A stretch of 64,000 nucleotides of DNA from Saprospiraceae bacterium (lineage in GTDB: Bacteria; Bacteroidota; Bacteroidia; Chitinophagales; Saprospiraceae), in contig JAJCYI010000182.1 in NCBI GenBank assembly GCA_029263015.1, positions 1-64,000 on the forward strand. The letters run 5' to 3'. A program made the position numbers and the translations under genes. This document shows positions 26,193 to 36,300 of the stretch, one piece after another (the first letter of the stretch is position 1; each line of letters begins with the position of its first letter). Below the pieces are notes generated by a model. That model had not been told where the DNA came from and ran no database searches. It saw only the letters and a program-made list of their open reading frames with translations.

Positions 26193-26277
26193 TCAAACAA
26201 ACATACTATGAGAAAACAACTTGAAGATTGCTTTTGTATTAAAAAGAGTCTCCAAGGAATATCTTAACAGAGATATA

Positions 26278-27060
26278 TTAACTTTTGTTTGATATTTTCA
26301 AATAATTCTCAAGCGCTGTTGTCATGGAAGGTACATTAGGCGCTGGGGCTTGGATATTTAAGAGCAACCCATTACCTTCAATCGCAGAAGTTGTTGACTT
26401 CCCAAAACCTGCAATCCGTGTTGCGCTTTGTTTAAAATCAGGGAAATTTTCATAGAGGGCCTTGATGTCGAGCGGGCTGAAGAATACGATAATATCGTAA
26501 TAAATATTTTTCAAATCACTCAAGTCACTGGTCACGGTTTGGTACATCATCGCCTGTTTCCAGTCAAAGCCATTTTCTTCGAGGAAAGCACCAAAATTAC
26601 CTGATCCAAGATTAGATGTTGGCAACAAGAATTTCTCTTTCTCTTTGTGCTTCATCATTGCGGGCTTGAGATCGAGCACAGACCTGACACCGGCAAAAAC
26701 TTTCCGCTTCCGGTAAACAATGAACTTCTGGAGGTAGTTGGCAACTGCCTCCGTTTTACAGAAGTATTTGGTGTCTTGCGGCATCTTGACCCTCATGTCT
26801 TCACATAGGCGAAAAAAATGGTCAATTGCATTCTTGCTGGTAAATATAATGGCCGTATAATCATCCTGCTTGATCCGTTGTTTGCGGAATTCTTTGGCGG
26901 ATAATCCTTCTACATATATAAATGGCCTCCAGTCAATTTTCAGGTCGTATTTTGTTTCGAGATCAAAGTATGGGGAACGTTCTGGTTGAGGTTGCGATAC
27001 CAATATCGACTTTACCTTTTTGTAAGTTTCCTCCATCACTTTACCTTTAGTTACTTCCAT
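26278..27060 (-). CDS. hemD: Uroporphyrinogen-III synthase
   Basis: A 260-residue HemD. The N-terminal KVKSILVSQPQPERSPYFDLETKYDLKIDWRPFIYVEGL is the Bacteroidota form of the family, followed by the helical TAIIFTSKNAIDHFF and IIVFFSPLDIKALYENFPDFKQSATRIAGFGKST motifs. The enzyme cyclises hydroxymethylbilane to uroporphyrinogen III for heme synthesis. It follows a DUF4271 gene by 50 bases; that pairing is common in this phylum. Confidence 0.9.
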   Translation of the reverse strand: MEVTKGKVMEETYKKVKSILVSQPQPERSPYFDLETKYDLKIDWRPFIYVEGLSAKEFRKQRIKQDDYTAIIFTSKNAIDHFFRLCEDMRVKMPQDTKYFCKTEAVANYLQKFIVYRKRKVFAGVRSVLDLKPAMMKHKEKEKFLLPTSNLGSGNFGAFLEENGFDWKQAMMYQTVTSDLSDLKNIYYDIIVFFSPLDIKALYENFPDFKQSATRIAGFGKSTTSAIEGNGLLLNIQAPAPNVPSMTTALENYLKISNKS

Positions 27061-27111
27061 TCGAAAGGATAAATTTTTTGTTTCTCAATTTAGTTGTTCG
27101 AAGTTGCTTTC

Positions 27112-28032
27112 TCAATACACTTCCAAGAGTTTAATGATGACAAGCAGAGGTGCAATTTCGACGGCGCAAAGATACAAGAAAAAGTGGAATTTATGCCAGG
27201 CAAAAAATCGGTTGGCAATCAATAACCCCCGTAATCCCCTGAAAGCCAAGAGGGCCACGAGCAAGCCAATGGTAAGATAAATGAAGCCGACCCTTACATT
27301 TTCGGGAGCATAGGCGGCGAACAAAATCAAGGGCACCAGGAATATCCCGGCTATAATGTTGAACACTATTATTGTGAAATTATAACGGCCTACTTCTTTC
27401 TCGATCGGGAATATGTACCTGACACTGCTTAACATTAAATGTTTGGTAGCGTAAAACGCTGATATACCTGAAATGCAGAGCATCAAAGTGCCAAAATTTG
27501 ACTCTGCAATCTTGATGTTGAAATATTTCAATGCAATGAAAGTAAAGATGCTTGCATTGATTAAAAACATAGTATAAAGGATGAGGTTGCCAACTCTAAC
27601 ACCGGCACTTTGTTCTCGAAGCAGTTGGCTCAGTAGGTTGTCATTGAGGAATGCTTGCCACAATTTCCCAATGAATATCCTAAAAATGGTCATGGTCAAA
27701 GTAAGCATGACCAACATGGTCACAATGGTGAAAAACAGGAATTGCTGGTACAGTTCTTTTTTCTCTTTGGACGAGAGGATGCTACGTGGGCGTTTTATTT
27801 GGAACTGGGGTGTGAAATTGGTGGAGCTACCTTCAGAGGGGTAAATATTTAAAATGTCGAAAGGGTTGGAAGAAGTTGAGATGGTGATCGTGCTATCCTG
27901 CGAATCAGTTTGGGGCAAGCGAGGCAGCAGGTCAAAAGGACTTGCAGTCTGCTGTCCAAAACTGGGAATGCAGATAGAGAGGCAGAAAGCCAAGGCGATG
28001 AAAGACCTTTTTGTAAAATCGAGTTTGTCCAT
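27112..28032 (-). CDS. DUF4271 membrane protein
   Basis: A 306-residue protein with a signal-like N-terminus ending near SFGQQ, a low-complexity segment and about six membrane spans in the C-terminal two thirds, ending in a C-terminal hydrophobic segment (LLVIIKLLEVY). This is the layout of DUF4271, whose function is unknown. The frame is open to 28119, but the ATG at 28032 is preferred because a TACTTTTG promoter box lies only 20 bases upstream of it. It is upstream of hemD in the same direction. Confidence 0.8.
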   Translation of the reverse strand: MDKLDFTKRSFIALAFCLSICIPSFGQQTASPFDLLPRLPQTDSQDSTITISTSSNPFDILNIYPSEGSSTNFTPQFQIKRPRSILSSKEKKELYQQFLFFTIVTMLVMLTLTMTIFRIFIGKLWQAFLNDNLLSQLLREQSAGVRVGNLILYTMFLINASIFTFIALKYFNIKIAESNFGTLMLCISGISAFYATKHLMLSSVRYIFPIEKEVGRYNFTIIVFNIIAGIFLVPLILFAAYAPENVRVGFIYLTIGLLVALLAFRGLRGLLIANRFFAWHKFHFFLYLCAVEIAPLLVIIKLLEVY

Positions 28033-28051
28033 GATTTTGGATGATCGCGTG

Positions 28052-28059
28052 CAAAAGTA
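28052..28059 (-). promoter_or_regulatory. -7 promoter box of the DUF4271-hemD operon
   Basis: The minus strand reads TACTTTTGCA, the same sequence as the -7 box of the rplM operon, with a leader of only about 15-20 bases to the ATG at 28032. This supports the shorter DUF4271 start. No clear -33 TTG is seen. Confidence 0.5.
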
Positions 28060-28490
28060 GCTTTTCCAGTTCCGATTTTGATAATTTGTAGCCGATATTT
28101 CCAGTGAGGAACGGTGCATAAATAAATTGACGTTTTTGGGTGAATTACCTGACTGCCGTCAGGCAAGTTTTTTTTCTCTAACGAGGCGAAAAACGCAGGC
28201 ATAGCAAGTCTACGGCGAGCCTGCCGGCAGGCAGGCAGGTATTTTGAACAAAGTTAGGGGAAGAAAAGAAACGGCCAAAAATGGTAATTTATTTTTGAAT
28301 TGTTCCCAAGGTGCAAAGGCGGTGTTAATAGCCTGTTAAGCATTTCCAGTTTGGCAAAACAAACTGGTATTTTGTTTTCAATATTGGACCAGAAGTGGAA
28401 GGCTGACGCGAAAAAACCTAAGAGAGCTTGTAGCCAATTGATGGAATTATGGACAAGCTTTAACCCATTTGTCTTTTTCAACTGTGTTGC
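28060..28490. other. Divergent intergenic region with palindromic repeats
   Basis: About 430 bases between hemD-side genes and the histidine kinase. It contains a CCTGACTGCCGTCAGG hairpin (28148-28163), a CGAGGCG element at 28182-28188 and the palindromic GCCTGCCGGCAGGC with an added CAGGCAGG run (28219-28239). No gene is evident. Confidence 0.5.
28219..28239. repeat. GC-rich palindrome, second copy of the CCTGCCGGCAGG family
   Basis: GCCTGCCGGCAGGC (28219-28232) is a perfect palindrome extended by AGGCAGG. The 12-base core CCTGCCGGCAGG is shared with the palindrome at 16927-16946, and a CGAGGCG-containing segment precedes both by 35-60 bases. Confidence 0.6.
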
Positions 28491-29762
28491 ATGAGTAATA
28501 ATACTATAAAAGGAGTTGTGATTTTTGGATCCCTTGCGATCATCGGTATCATTGCGATACAAGCTTACCTTTTAATCAATACTTGGGATGCCGAGGAAAA
28601 AGAATTTGAAGAAAACGTCATTATCGCCCTGCAAAATGTGGCCGACCGATTCAAGGAGATGGGTAGTTCTCCACCGAAAATTGACCTCATCAACCAAGTA
28701 CTTTCCAACTACTTCATTGTCAATATAAATGACAATATCCGGCCTGAAATCCTTGAATTTTTTCTCCGCACAGAACTTGAACACATTGGCCTTCGCGAAG
28801 ATTTTGAATATGGCATCTACAACTGTAATTCGCGTGAAATGGCATATGGTAAATATATCAGCTATTCTCCGGGAGAAGAAACAAACCTTACCTCGCAATC
28901 AATTGAACTGCCGGTGCCAGAGGACGAAAATCTTATTTATTATTTTGGGGTGCGGTTTCCGAACCGAACATCCCAGATCCTTAGTAATATGAGGTTGACC
29001 CTGATTTTTTCGACCATTTTGCTGGTCACCATCTTATTTTTTCTGTACTCCATGTTTATCATTTTACAACAGAAAAGGCTTTCTGAAATGCAGAAGGATT
29101 TTATCAACAATATGACCCACGAGTTCAAGACGCCGATTTCAACAATAAAAATTTCTTCCGATGTTTTCTTAAAAAGTCCAGAAATCGCTGGCAATGAACG
29201 CCTGGCAAAATATGCCCAGATCATTCAGGAACAAAATACCCGCCTGAACAACCAGGTAGAAAAAGTACTGCAACTTGCCCGCATTGAAGAAGGCAATTTT
29301 AAACTGAACAAAGAAGGTGTTGACTTGCATCAACTATTAGCGAGCATTATGGAAAGTGTCCGTTTGAAAGTCGAAAAACAAGGGGGTACACTTGAGTGTA
29401 CTTTGAAGGCTGAACGCCCCATTGTTTTGGCCGACAAACTTCACCTTACTAACATCATTCACAATTTGTTGGACAACGCGGCCAAATACTGCAAAGAAGT
29501 ACCCCATATAACCGTCAGCACCAGCAGCAATAAAAACAGTAGAGTAGAGTTGGCTATACGCGACGAAGGGATTGGCATCAGGAAAGAAAACCTTACAAAG
29601 TTATTCGATAAGTTTTATAGAGTGCCGACCGGGAACGTCCACAATGTCAAAGGTTTTGGCCTTGGCCTGTTTTATGCCAAAAATATTTGCGCAGCACATA
29701 ATTGGAAAATCGTTATAAATAGTGAACCGAATAAGGAAACTATCGTATCTATTTTGATGTGA
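28491..29762 (+). CDS. Sensor histidine kinase
   Basis: A 423-residue membrane histidine kinase. It has an N-terminal span (about residues 10-30), a periplasmic sensing region, and a second span (about 167-190). The H-box histidine is in NMTHEFKTPISTIKIS, followed by the N-box HNLLDNAAKYC, and the G-boxes RDEGIGIRKENL and GFGLGLFYAKNI. The periplasmic region has no recognised domain. It is paired with the response regulator 71 bases downstream. Confidence 0.93.
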   Translation: MSNNTIKGVVIFGSLAIIGIIAIQAYLLINTWDAEEKEFEENVIIALQNVADRFKEMGSSPPKIDLINQVLSNYFIVNINDNIRPEILEFFLRTELEHIGLREDFEYGIYNCNSREMAYGKYISYSPGEETNLTSQSIELPVPEDENLIYYFGVRFPNRTSQILSNMRLTLIFSTILLVTILFFLYSMFIILQQKRLSEMQKDFINNMTHEFKTPISTIKISSDVFLKSPEIAGNERLAKYAQIIQEQNTRLNNQVEKVLQLARIEEGNFKLNKEGVDLHQLLASIMESVRLKVEKQGGTLECTLKAERPIVLADKLHLTNIIHNLLDNAAKYCKEVPHITVSTSSNKNSRVELAIRDEGIGIRKENLTKLFDKFYRVPTGNVHNVKGFGLGLFYAKNICAAHNWKIVINSEPNKETIVSILM

Positions 29763-29833
29763 AGCATGTTCGTACCCGTTATTGAAAATAAAAAAACTGA
29801 TTTCCCAAACTGAAACCTGAAATACATCAAGAG

Positions 29834-30514
29834 ATGAAAGCACACTTATTATATGTAGAAGATGACGCCAGCCTTGGATATGTCACCCGAGACAACTTGG
29901 AATTGCAAGGCTACCAAGTGACCCATTTTGAAGATGGCAAGTCGGTACTCAAAGCCATTGACAACCACCAATTTGATCTTTGCATCCTCGATGTAATGCT
30001 GCCTGGGGTGGACGGTTTTACCATTGCTGAAGAAATCCGGAAATATGACACCCAAGTACCGATCATTTTCCTCACGGCCAAGTCATTGAAAGAAGACAAG
30101 ATCAAGGGGTTGAAACTCGGTGGCGACGACTACATTACCAAGCCGTTCAGCATTGAAGAACTTATACTGAAAATTGAAGTCTTCCTTCGCCGCAGGACAA
30201 TCGTGGCTCCCAGCCAGGCCACCAACTACCGACTGGGCACTTATGAATTCGATTATAAGAACCTCGAACTCAACAATAATGGGGATTCGAATACGCTCAC
30301 ACAACGGGAAGCCGACCTTCTCCGGCTATTTTTGGAACAACCGAACCAAGTTATCAAGCGCTCAAATATCCTCGAAAAACTTTGGGGTGAAGACGATTAC
30401 TTTTTGGGCCGCAGCCTCGATGTATTTATTTCCCGCCTCCGCAAATACCTTAAAAATGATGAATCCTTGAAAATAGAGAACATCCATGGCGTGGGGTTTC
30501 GGTTGAAGATGTAA
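29834..30514 (+). CDS. OmpR-family response regulator
   Basis: A 226-residue response regulator with a receiver domain (phosphoacceptor aspartate in CILDVMLPGVDGF, LTAKS and ITKPFSIEEL) and a winged-helix DNA-binding domain (SNTLTQREADLLRLF and SRLRKYLKNDESLKIENIHGVGFRL). It is the output partner of the kinase just upstream. Targets are not known. Confidence 0.95.
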   Translation: MKAHLLYVEDDASLGYVTRDNLELQGYQVTHFEDGKSVLKAIDNHQFDLCILDVMLPGVDGFTIAEEIRKYDTQVPIIFLTAKSLKEDKIKGLKLGGDDYITKPFSIEELILKIEVFLRRRTIVAPSQATNYRLGTYEFDYKNLELNNNGDSNTLTQREADLLRLFLEQPNQVIKRSNILEKLWGEDDYFLGRSLDVFISRLRKYLKNDESLKIENIHGVGFRLKM

Positions 30515-30525
30515 TTATTGCACGG

Positions 30526-30597
30526 CTCCAACGCTTCCCGGTTTCATTGTTTGCATTACATCAAACTGTGAAACCGGGAAACAATGGAGTTTTTTTT
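30526..30597 (+). terminator. Intrinsic terminator of the two-component operon
   Basis: Arms 30535-30546 (TTCCCGGTTTCA) and 30569-30580 are perfect complements, with an outer CTCCA/TGGAG extension, followed by an eight-T run (30590-30597). It starts 12 bases after the response regulator stop codon. Confidence 0.85.
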
Positions 30598-30884
30598 GGC
30601 ATTGTTTTTGTCTTTATATGTGTTTTGAGGATATGCCAATTAAAGATTTTCCCAGAAGGGGAATGTTCGTTTTTTTAGGTTATTAAACCTGCTATAGAAA
30701 CTGTGACAGACACTGGCTTCCTTTTTAGCCTTCCACACACTTCCCAATATTTTCCCACAGTTTTTTAGAAGAATTCATGAGTCACCAATATTTTTAGGAG
30801 CTGTTCCTTAAAAGGATCATCCCTAAAACTGCTCTTTTTCTCATTTCTTGAGTACCCACACACCTGCACTAACATTTTAGGAAA

Positions 30885-31010
30885 CTACACAACATGCTGC
30901 ACCGTCCGGTGCAACAGGAAACTACAACCTGAAGACTTTGAAAAGATATTAGTCGGTTTCAAATTCGGTGCAGGCTACCCATGCTATATTTTGGGGTCTG
31001 CACTTTTTTT
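30885..31010 (+). ncRNA. Candidate small RNA in a convergent spacer
   Basis: A plus-strand region with a self-complementary hairpin GCACCGTCCGGTGC (30899-30912), followed by a terminator-like hairpin with arms GTGCAG (30968-30973) and CTGCAC (30998-31003) and a T7 run. Upstream, TTG (30848-30850), 19 bases and TAACATTT (30870-30877) weakly resemble a promoter. No protein-coding frame explains the hairpins. The call is inference; the promoter is only partial. Confidence 0.3.
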
Positions 31011-31080
31011 CGCCCAGGAAAAGCCAGCCCCCCTGCTTTCCTGAGCGAAAACCAGAATTGGAACTCCCCCTATTTGCAAA

Positions 31081-31126
31081 GCGGCTGGAAACATGCCTCC
31101 CATTTAGTTTCCGGCTGCTTTTTTTT
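31081..31126 (+). terminator. Second plus-strand hairpin with T run
   Basis: Arms 31081-31092 (GCGGCTGGAAAC) and 31107-31118 (GTTTCCGGCTGC) pair with one mismatch and one G-U, followed by T8 at 31119-31126. It is the third plus-strand terminator-like hairpin in the same spacer and lies close to the end of the converging DJ-1-like gene. Confidence 0.55.
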
Positions 31127-31184
31127 ATTTAGGGAATTAGAAATTAATAAGGGGCGCATGGTGGCGTAGTAATTTCCAATTCCC

Positions 31185-31922
31185 TTATTCTCCCTTTCCA
31201 ACTATCACGCACGGTACTTGCCCCAAATCCCAATCAATGACCAAGCCTCCAGCGAGCCGCTGGGTTATTTCTTTCCCGTACATTATTTCGGTTAAATAAA
31301 GCGCTGCTTCAAAAGATTTGGCACCACCGGCAGAGGTGATGTACTTGCCATCGTGAACAAAAAGAACACTATCTCTGACATCAAGGTGGGGAAACATTTT
31401 TTTGTACTTTCCAATATCGCCCGGAAAGGTGGTAGAAACAACATCATCCAACAATCCTGCTTTGGCCAAAACGAATGCTCCATCACAATGGGAAGTCACA
31501 AACATGGCATGCTCTGCCGTTTTCTTGACAAAATCGATCATGGCATGGTCATCAAGGTCGGAGTCGAGGTGGTGTTCGGCACTGGGCACAATAAGTATAT
31601 CGATAGGCGGAATTTCGTCGGTGATATAGTTGTAGTCGGGGAGCAAGCGGATGCCTTCAAAACTGGTGATTGGCCCTAAAGTATTGGCCACCAGGAACGT
31701 ATTCATGCTTTTGATACTGTCTCTAAAAATGGTGTGTTGAAAAATGTCATACGGAGCGGTCAGTTCGGTATTGTAAACACCATCCATAATGAGGAAAGCA
31801 GCATTATACCGCGCAGGTTGGATGTCAGGCTGGCGGGCAGGTACAGAAATAGCATTTTCATTTGAAGGTTGCTGGCAGGAAAAAAGGCAAAAAATGAATA
31901 ATGTTGCAGTGAAATATTTCAT
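31185..31922 (-). CDS. DJ-1/PfpI-family lipoprotein
   Basis: A 245-residue protein with a lipoprotein signal (hydrophobic stretch ending in LFSC, lipidated Cys about residue 16) and a DJ-1/PfpI domain. The nucleophile cysteine is in FVTSHCDGAFVLAKAGLLDD, and the THFPGD-like loop is STTFPGDIGKY. DJ-1-family proteins are usually cytoplasmic (deglycases, chaperones, amidases or the sensor domain of AraC-type regulators). Export as a lipoprotein is unusual. Function is not known. It is upstream of and divergent from aroA by 49 bases. Confidence 0.85.
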   Translation of the reverse strand: MKYFTATLFIFCLFSCQQPSNENAISVPARQPDIQPARYNAAFLIMDGVYNTELTAPYDIFQHTIFRDSIKSMNTFLVANTLGPITSFEGIRLLPDYNYITDEIPPIDILIVPSAEHHLDSDLDDHAMIDFVKKTAEHAMFVTSHCDGAFVLAKAGLLDDVVSTTFPGDIGKYKKMFPHLDVRDSVLFVHDGKYITSAGGAKSFEAALYLTEIMYGKEITQRLAGGLVIDWDLGQVPCVIVGKGE

Positions 31923-31971
31923 AATTGGAAATTTTCCGGCAAGTTATAAACCGTTCCTTTAAAGTTGCAGA

Positions 31972-33222
31972 ATGATCTACACCATTTCAAAAAAAGACAG
32001 AAACCTATTTGGAGAAATCCACCTAGATGGTTCAAAAAGCATTAGTAACCGGGCGCTCATTATCCGGGCTTTGGCTGAAGGGCATTTCGAAATAAAAAAC
32101 CTTTCCAAGTCGAAGGATTCGGAATTGATGCAAAGCTTGTTGGCAAGTAAGGAACAGGTGCTGGATGCCGGTGCAGCGGGAACTACTTTCCGTTTTATGA
32201 CAGCCTATCTTTCCTTGCAACCGGGCAGCCAAAAATTGACGGGAACGGACAGGATGAAACAGCGTCCAATTGAAATTTTGGTGGCGGCTTTAAAAACACT
32301 GGGTGCGGATATTGAATACCTTGACCAAGAAGGCTACCCACCATTGATGATCCACTCAGCAAAAGGCATCGGGGCAACCAATGAGTTGGTCATGCCCGCC
32401 AATACCAGCAGTCAATATATCTCAGCTTTGTTGATGATTGCTCCAAAACTACCCAATGGACTGACCATTGCCCTCGAAGGCAAAATCGTTTCCCGGCCTT
32501 ATCTTGAAATGACGCTTAAGATGATGGAATATTTTGGCGTGAAACATAGCTGGGAAGACAATCGCATTCATATCCCTCAGCAATCATATCAACCAAGGGA
32601 TTTTCTGGTGGAAGCCGATTGGTCGGCAGCTTCTTATTGGTATGCGATGGCAGCTTTTTCTGATGAATGCGATCTAACGCTTCACGGATTGTTCGCGAAA
32701 AGCGTGCAAGGTGATTCTGTATTAACGGAAATGATGAAAGGGTTGGGGGTCACTAGTGAATTTCGGGGAAATTCGGTCCGGTTGCAGAAATCGGTTGAAC
32801 CTGTCATGCCACTTTTTGAATGGGATTTTCTGCCTTGCCCTGATCTTGCCCAAACATTGGCCATAGTTTGTGTTGGGTTAGGAGTGCATGGCTTATTTTC
32901 TGGGTTAGAAACCTTGCGGATTAAAGAAACGGATCGCATCCTGGCGCTTCAAAATGAACTTGCCAAAATGCGGGCAATGATGACAAAGCTACCTTCCCGT
33001 TTTTCAAAAACCTCTAATAAAGAATTTTACATGATTGAGGGTGAGGCAGTGCTGGGAAATACGCCAGTTTTCGACACTTATGAAGATCACCGAATGGCAA
33101 TGTCATTTGCACCGCTGGCACTTTTGGGTGAAATAAAAATAGAAGAACCTGATGTCGTGAAAAAATCGTACCCAGCGTTTTGGGAAGATTTGAAACAAGT
33201 TGGTTTTGAGATAAGTGATTGA
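31972..33222 (+). CDS. aroA: 3-phosphoshikimate 1-carboxyvinyltransferase (EPSP synthase)
   Basis: A 416-residue enzyme of the shikimate pathway that joins PEP to shikimate-3-phosphate. The substrate loops are visible: LDGSKSISNRALIIRALAEG, AGTTFRFMTAYLS, DRMKQRPIEIL, and the C-terminal RIKETDRILALQNEL and YEDHRMAMSFA. Length is within the family range (about 410-430). It stands alone on the plus strand, 49 bases from the divergent DJ-1-like gene. Confidence 0.95.
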   Translation: MIYTISKKDRNLFGEIHLDGSKSISNRALIIRALAEGHFEIKNLSKSKDSELMQSLLASKEQVLDAGAAGTTFRFMTAYLSLQPGSQKLTGTDRMKQRPIEILVAALKTLGADIEYLDQEGYPPLMIHSAKGIGATNELVMPANTSSQYISALLMIAPKLPNGLTIALEGKIVSRPYLEMTLKMMEYFGVKHSWEDNRIHIPQQSYQPRDFLVEADWSAASYWYAMAAFSDECDLTLHGLFAKSVQGDSVLTEMMKGLGVTSEFRGNSVRLQKSVEPVMPLFEWDFLPCPDLAQTLAIVCVGLGVHGLFSGLETLRIKETDRILALQNELAKMRAMMTKLPSRFSKTSNKEFYMIEGEAVLGNTPVFDTYEDHRMAMSFAPLALLGEIKIEEPDVVKKSYPAFWEDLKQVGFEISD

Positions 33223-33366
33223 TAATGAGGAAACAATGCTATTGCAAAACTATTTTTTTTTGAATGTGGTATTTAATTTTTTTCTTTTTATCCTACTTCT
33301 TTTCAGAATATTCTTACCAAATCGGATATTCGTCCACTTGAAAGTTTGCGATCTTCAAAAATAGTC

Positions 33367-36300
33367 ATGGATAAAAATTTACCAAACCTGTTTTGGGGTC
33401 AGGGAAAATCCCCAAAAAACTCAAGTTGCTTTTTTATTAATCAACTGAGTTTCCGCATCCTCCTCGCCATTATTTCATTGAGCTTAATTCAATGTAAAAA
33501 CAGGCCAGATGCCCCGCTCGTGCAATTAGAAAAAGAGGCTCATATTGTTTTGATCGGAAACAATCTTTGCTCGAGAATGATGAACTTCGGTCATTTTGAA
33601 ACCGAAATGCAACTCCGTTTTCCCGACAGCTTGCTTTTTATCCGCAACATGTGCGATGGCGGAAACACGCCAGGATTTAGGCCACATTCGGGAAGGGTAA
33701 GTCCTTGGGTATTTGTTGGTGCCGAAAAATTTCAGACAGAACTTGCCAATAAATCTGGTAGTAAAGGGCATTTGGAAACACCGGATGAATGGCTCACCCA
33801 CCTTGAAGCAGATATCATCTTGGCTTTTTTTGGATATAATGAGTCGTTCGAAGGAGAAAAAGGCCTGGAAAATTATAAGGCAGAGCTGGAAGCTTTTATT
33901 CACCACACCCTGAACCAGCAATACAACGGAATTTCCCCTCCCCAATTGGTCATTGTATCCCCCATTGCTTTCCAAAACTTATCAGACAAATTTGATCTTC
34001 CTGACGGCATTTCGGAAAATGCCAACCTTGCATTGTACACCAATGCCATGAAAGAAGTGGCAGCTAAAAGCAACGTTCACTTCGTAGATGTTTTTAGTCT
34101 CACCAAAAAATGGTTCGAGTCTGGCGAACAGTTAACAGCGGATGGGTTCCAACTGACCGATGCAGGTTATGAAAAGTTTTCTAAATTTATTGCAAACAAG
34201 ATATTTAGTGGCACAGCAACCAAGGCAAAGCAACATCATGATTTGGTCCACGATGCAGTGCTGGAGAAAAACTGGTTTTGGCACAACGACTTTAAGATCC
34301 CCAATGGCGTTCATGTGTTTGGCCGCAGGTACGACCCTTTTGGTCCTGACAATTATCCTTTCGAAATTGCCAAAATCCGGGAAATGACCAAAATCCGGGA
34401 TCAAGCGATTTGGCTGGCTGCAAAGGGAAAGAAAATGGACATTGCGGAGGCTGATTTGAAAACATCGACCCTTCCTCCTGTTGAAACCAATTATGACCCC
34501 AGCAAAAAAAACGGTGACACCAAATACCTTTATGGGAAAGAAGCATTGGATAAACTCAGTGCCGCTCCTGGCTACCAGGTAGAACTCTTTGCTTCGGAAA
34601 AAGAATTTCCAGATTTGGCCAACCCCGTACAGCTATCATTTGATAACAAAGGCCGATTATGGGTGGCAGTAATGCCCTCCTATCCTCATTACAAACCTGG
34701 CGATAGCAGGCCCAACGATAAACTGTTGATTCTTGAAGACCTTGATGGTGACGGTAAAGCAGATCAACAAACCATCTTTGCGGATGGCTTGCACCTTCCG
34801 ATAGGTTTTGAATTTGCGCCCGAAGGTGTTTATGTTTCCCAGGGAACGAACCTGGTCTTGCTCACAGATATAGATGGTGACGACAAAGCGGACAAAAAAG
34901 AAATAATCCTGAGTGGCTTTGATGACCATGATACACACCACGCCATCAGTGCGTTTTGTGCAGACCCTTCTGGTGCAATTTATATGGGGGAAGGCGTTTT
35001 CTTGCATACGAATGTCGAGACACCTTATGGAACTGTCCGGGCGACCAATGGCGGGTTCTATCGATATAGTCCGCAGCGGCATCACCTGGAACGAACTGCC
35101 CAGTTGTCGATTCCAAACCCCTGGGGAATTGCATTTGACGAATGGGGCCAGAATTTCTTTGCCGAAACCTCCGGCCCTGCGGTGCGGTGGATGATGCCGG
35201 GAAGCATCAAGCCCCTTTATGGCGTATCCACTCACAAATCATTTGACCTGATCGAAGAAAAACACAGGGTTCGACCCACTTCCGGTTTGGAATTCGTTTC
35301 CAGTCGGCATTTTCCAGATGAAGTACAAGGTGATTTGCTAATAAATAATACCATTGGTTTTCTGGGAATGAAGCAACATGCTATAAAGGATGACGGAACT
35401 GGCTATGTGAGCCATCACCGACTTGATCTGTTAAAAGGTACTGATCCAAATTTCCGCCCTGTTGACATGGAGTTCGCACCCGATGGTTCCCTTTATTTGA
35501 TTGATTGGCACAATGTATTGATTGGACATATGCAACATAATGCCCGTGACCCGCTCAGGGATCATGCCCATGGGCGCATTTATCGGATCAGCTATCCTTC
35601 ACGTCCCCTGGTCACGCCAGCTAAGGTTGCCGGAGCAAGTGTTGAACAACTTTTGGATAACCTGAAACTGCCTGAATACCGGACCCGCTATCGAAGCCGC
35701 CGAGAACTCCGGGGGCATAAAACGTCAGAAGTTCTTCCCGCACTTAATACCTGGGTCGCCAATCTGGATAAGGGGGATGCCCAATACGAACACCGCCTGC
35801 TCGAAGCTTTGTGGGTAACCTGGGGGTTGAATCAAATTGATGAAAAATTAATTAGCCAATTACTCGGTGCAAAAGATTTTCGGGCAAGAACTGCTGCTGC
35901 AAGGGTACTTCGTTATGCAGGGCATCAAATAAAAAATCAAGCTGATCTACTAATGCAGGCCGCCAGAGATGACCATGGAAGGGTTCGTTTGGAAGCGTTG
36001 GTGGCAGCTTCATGGTTAGATAAAGATATTGGCCTCCCAATCGTGATGGAAGCTGGGAAAAAACCAATGGATAAATGGATGGTTCATGCACATGAAACGG
36101 CACTAGCTCATCTAAACGGCAGAAAAGTAGGGGAAAAACCAGCCCCAAAAATTGAAACCAATTTGAAAGGAAATGACCTGGTCTTATTTACCAAAGGAAA
36201 AGAGATTTATCATCGGGAAGGGTTTTGTGCTACTTGCCATCAAGGGGATGGAAAAGGACTCGAAGCCTCTGCATATCCCCCACTTACAGCCACCCCATGG

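Noticed and set aside
28491-30514. A link of the two-component system to the upstream hemD operon.
   Set aside because: The genes are divergent and share only a spacer with repeats; no functional evidence.
30981-31169. A 62-codon plus-strand frame in the convergent spacer.
   Set aside because: It overlaps terminator-like hairpins and begins inside one; the product has no family features.
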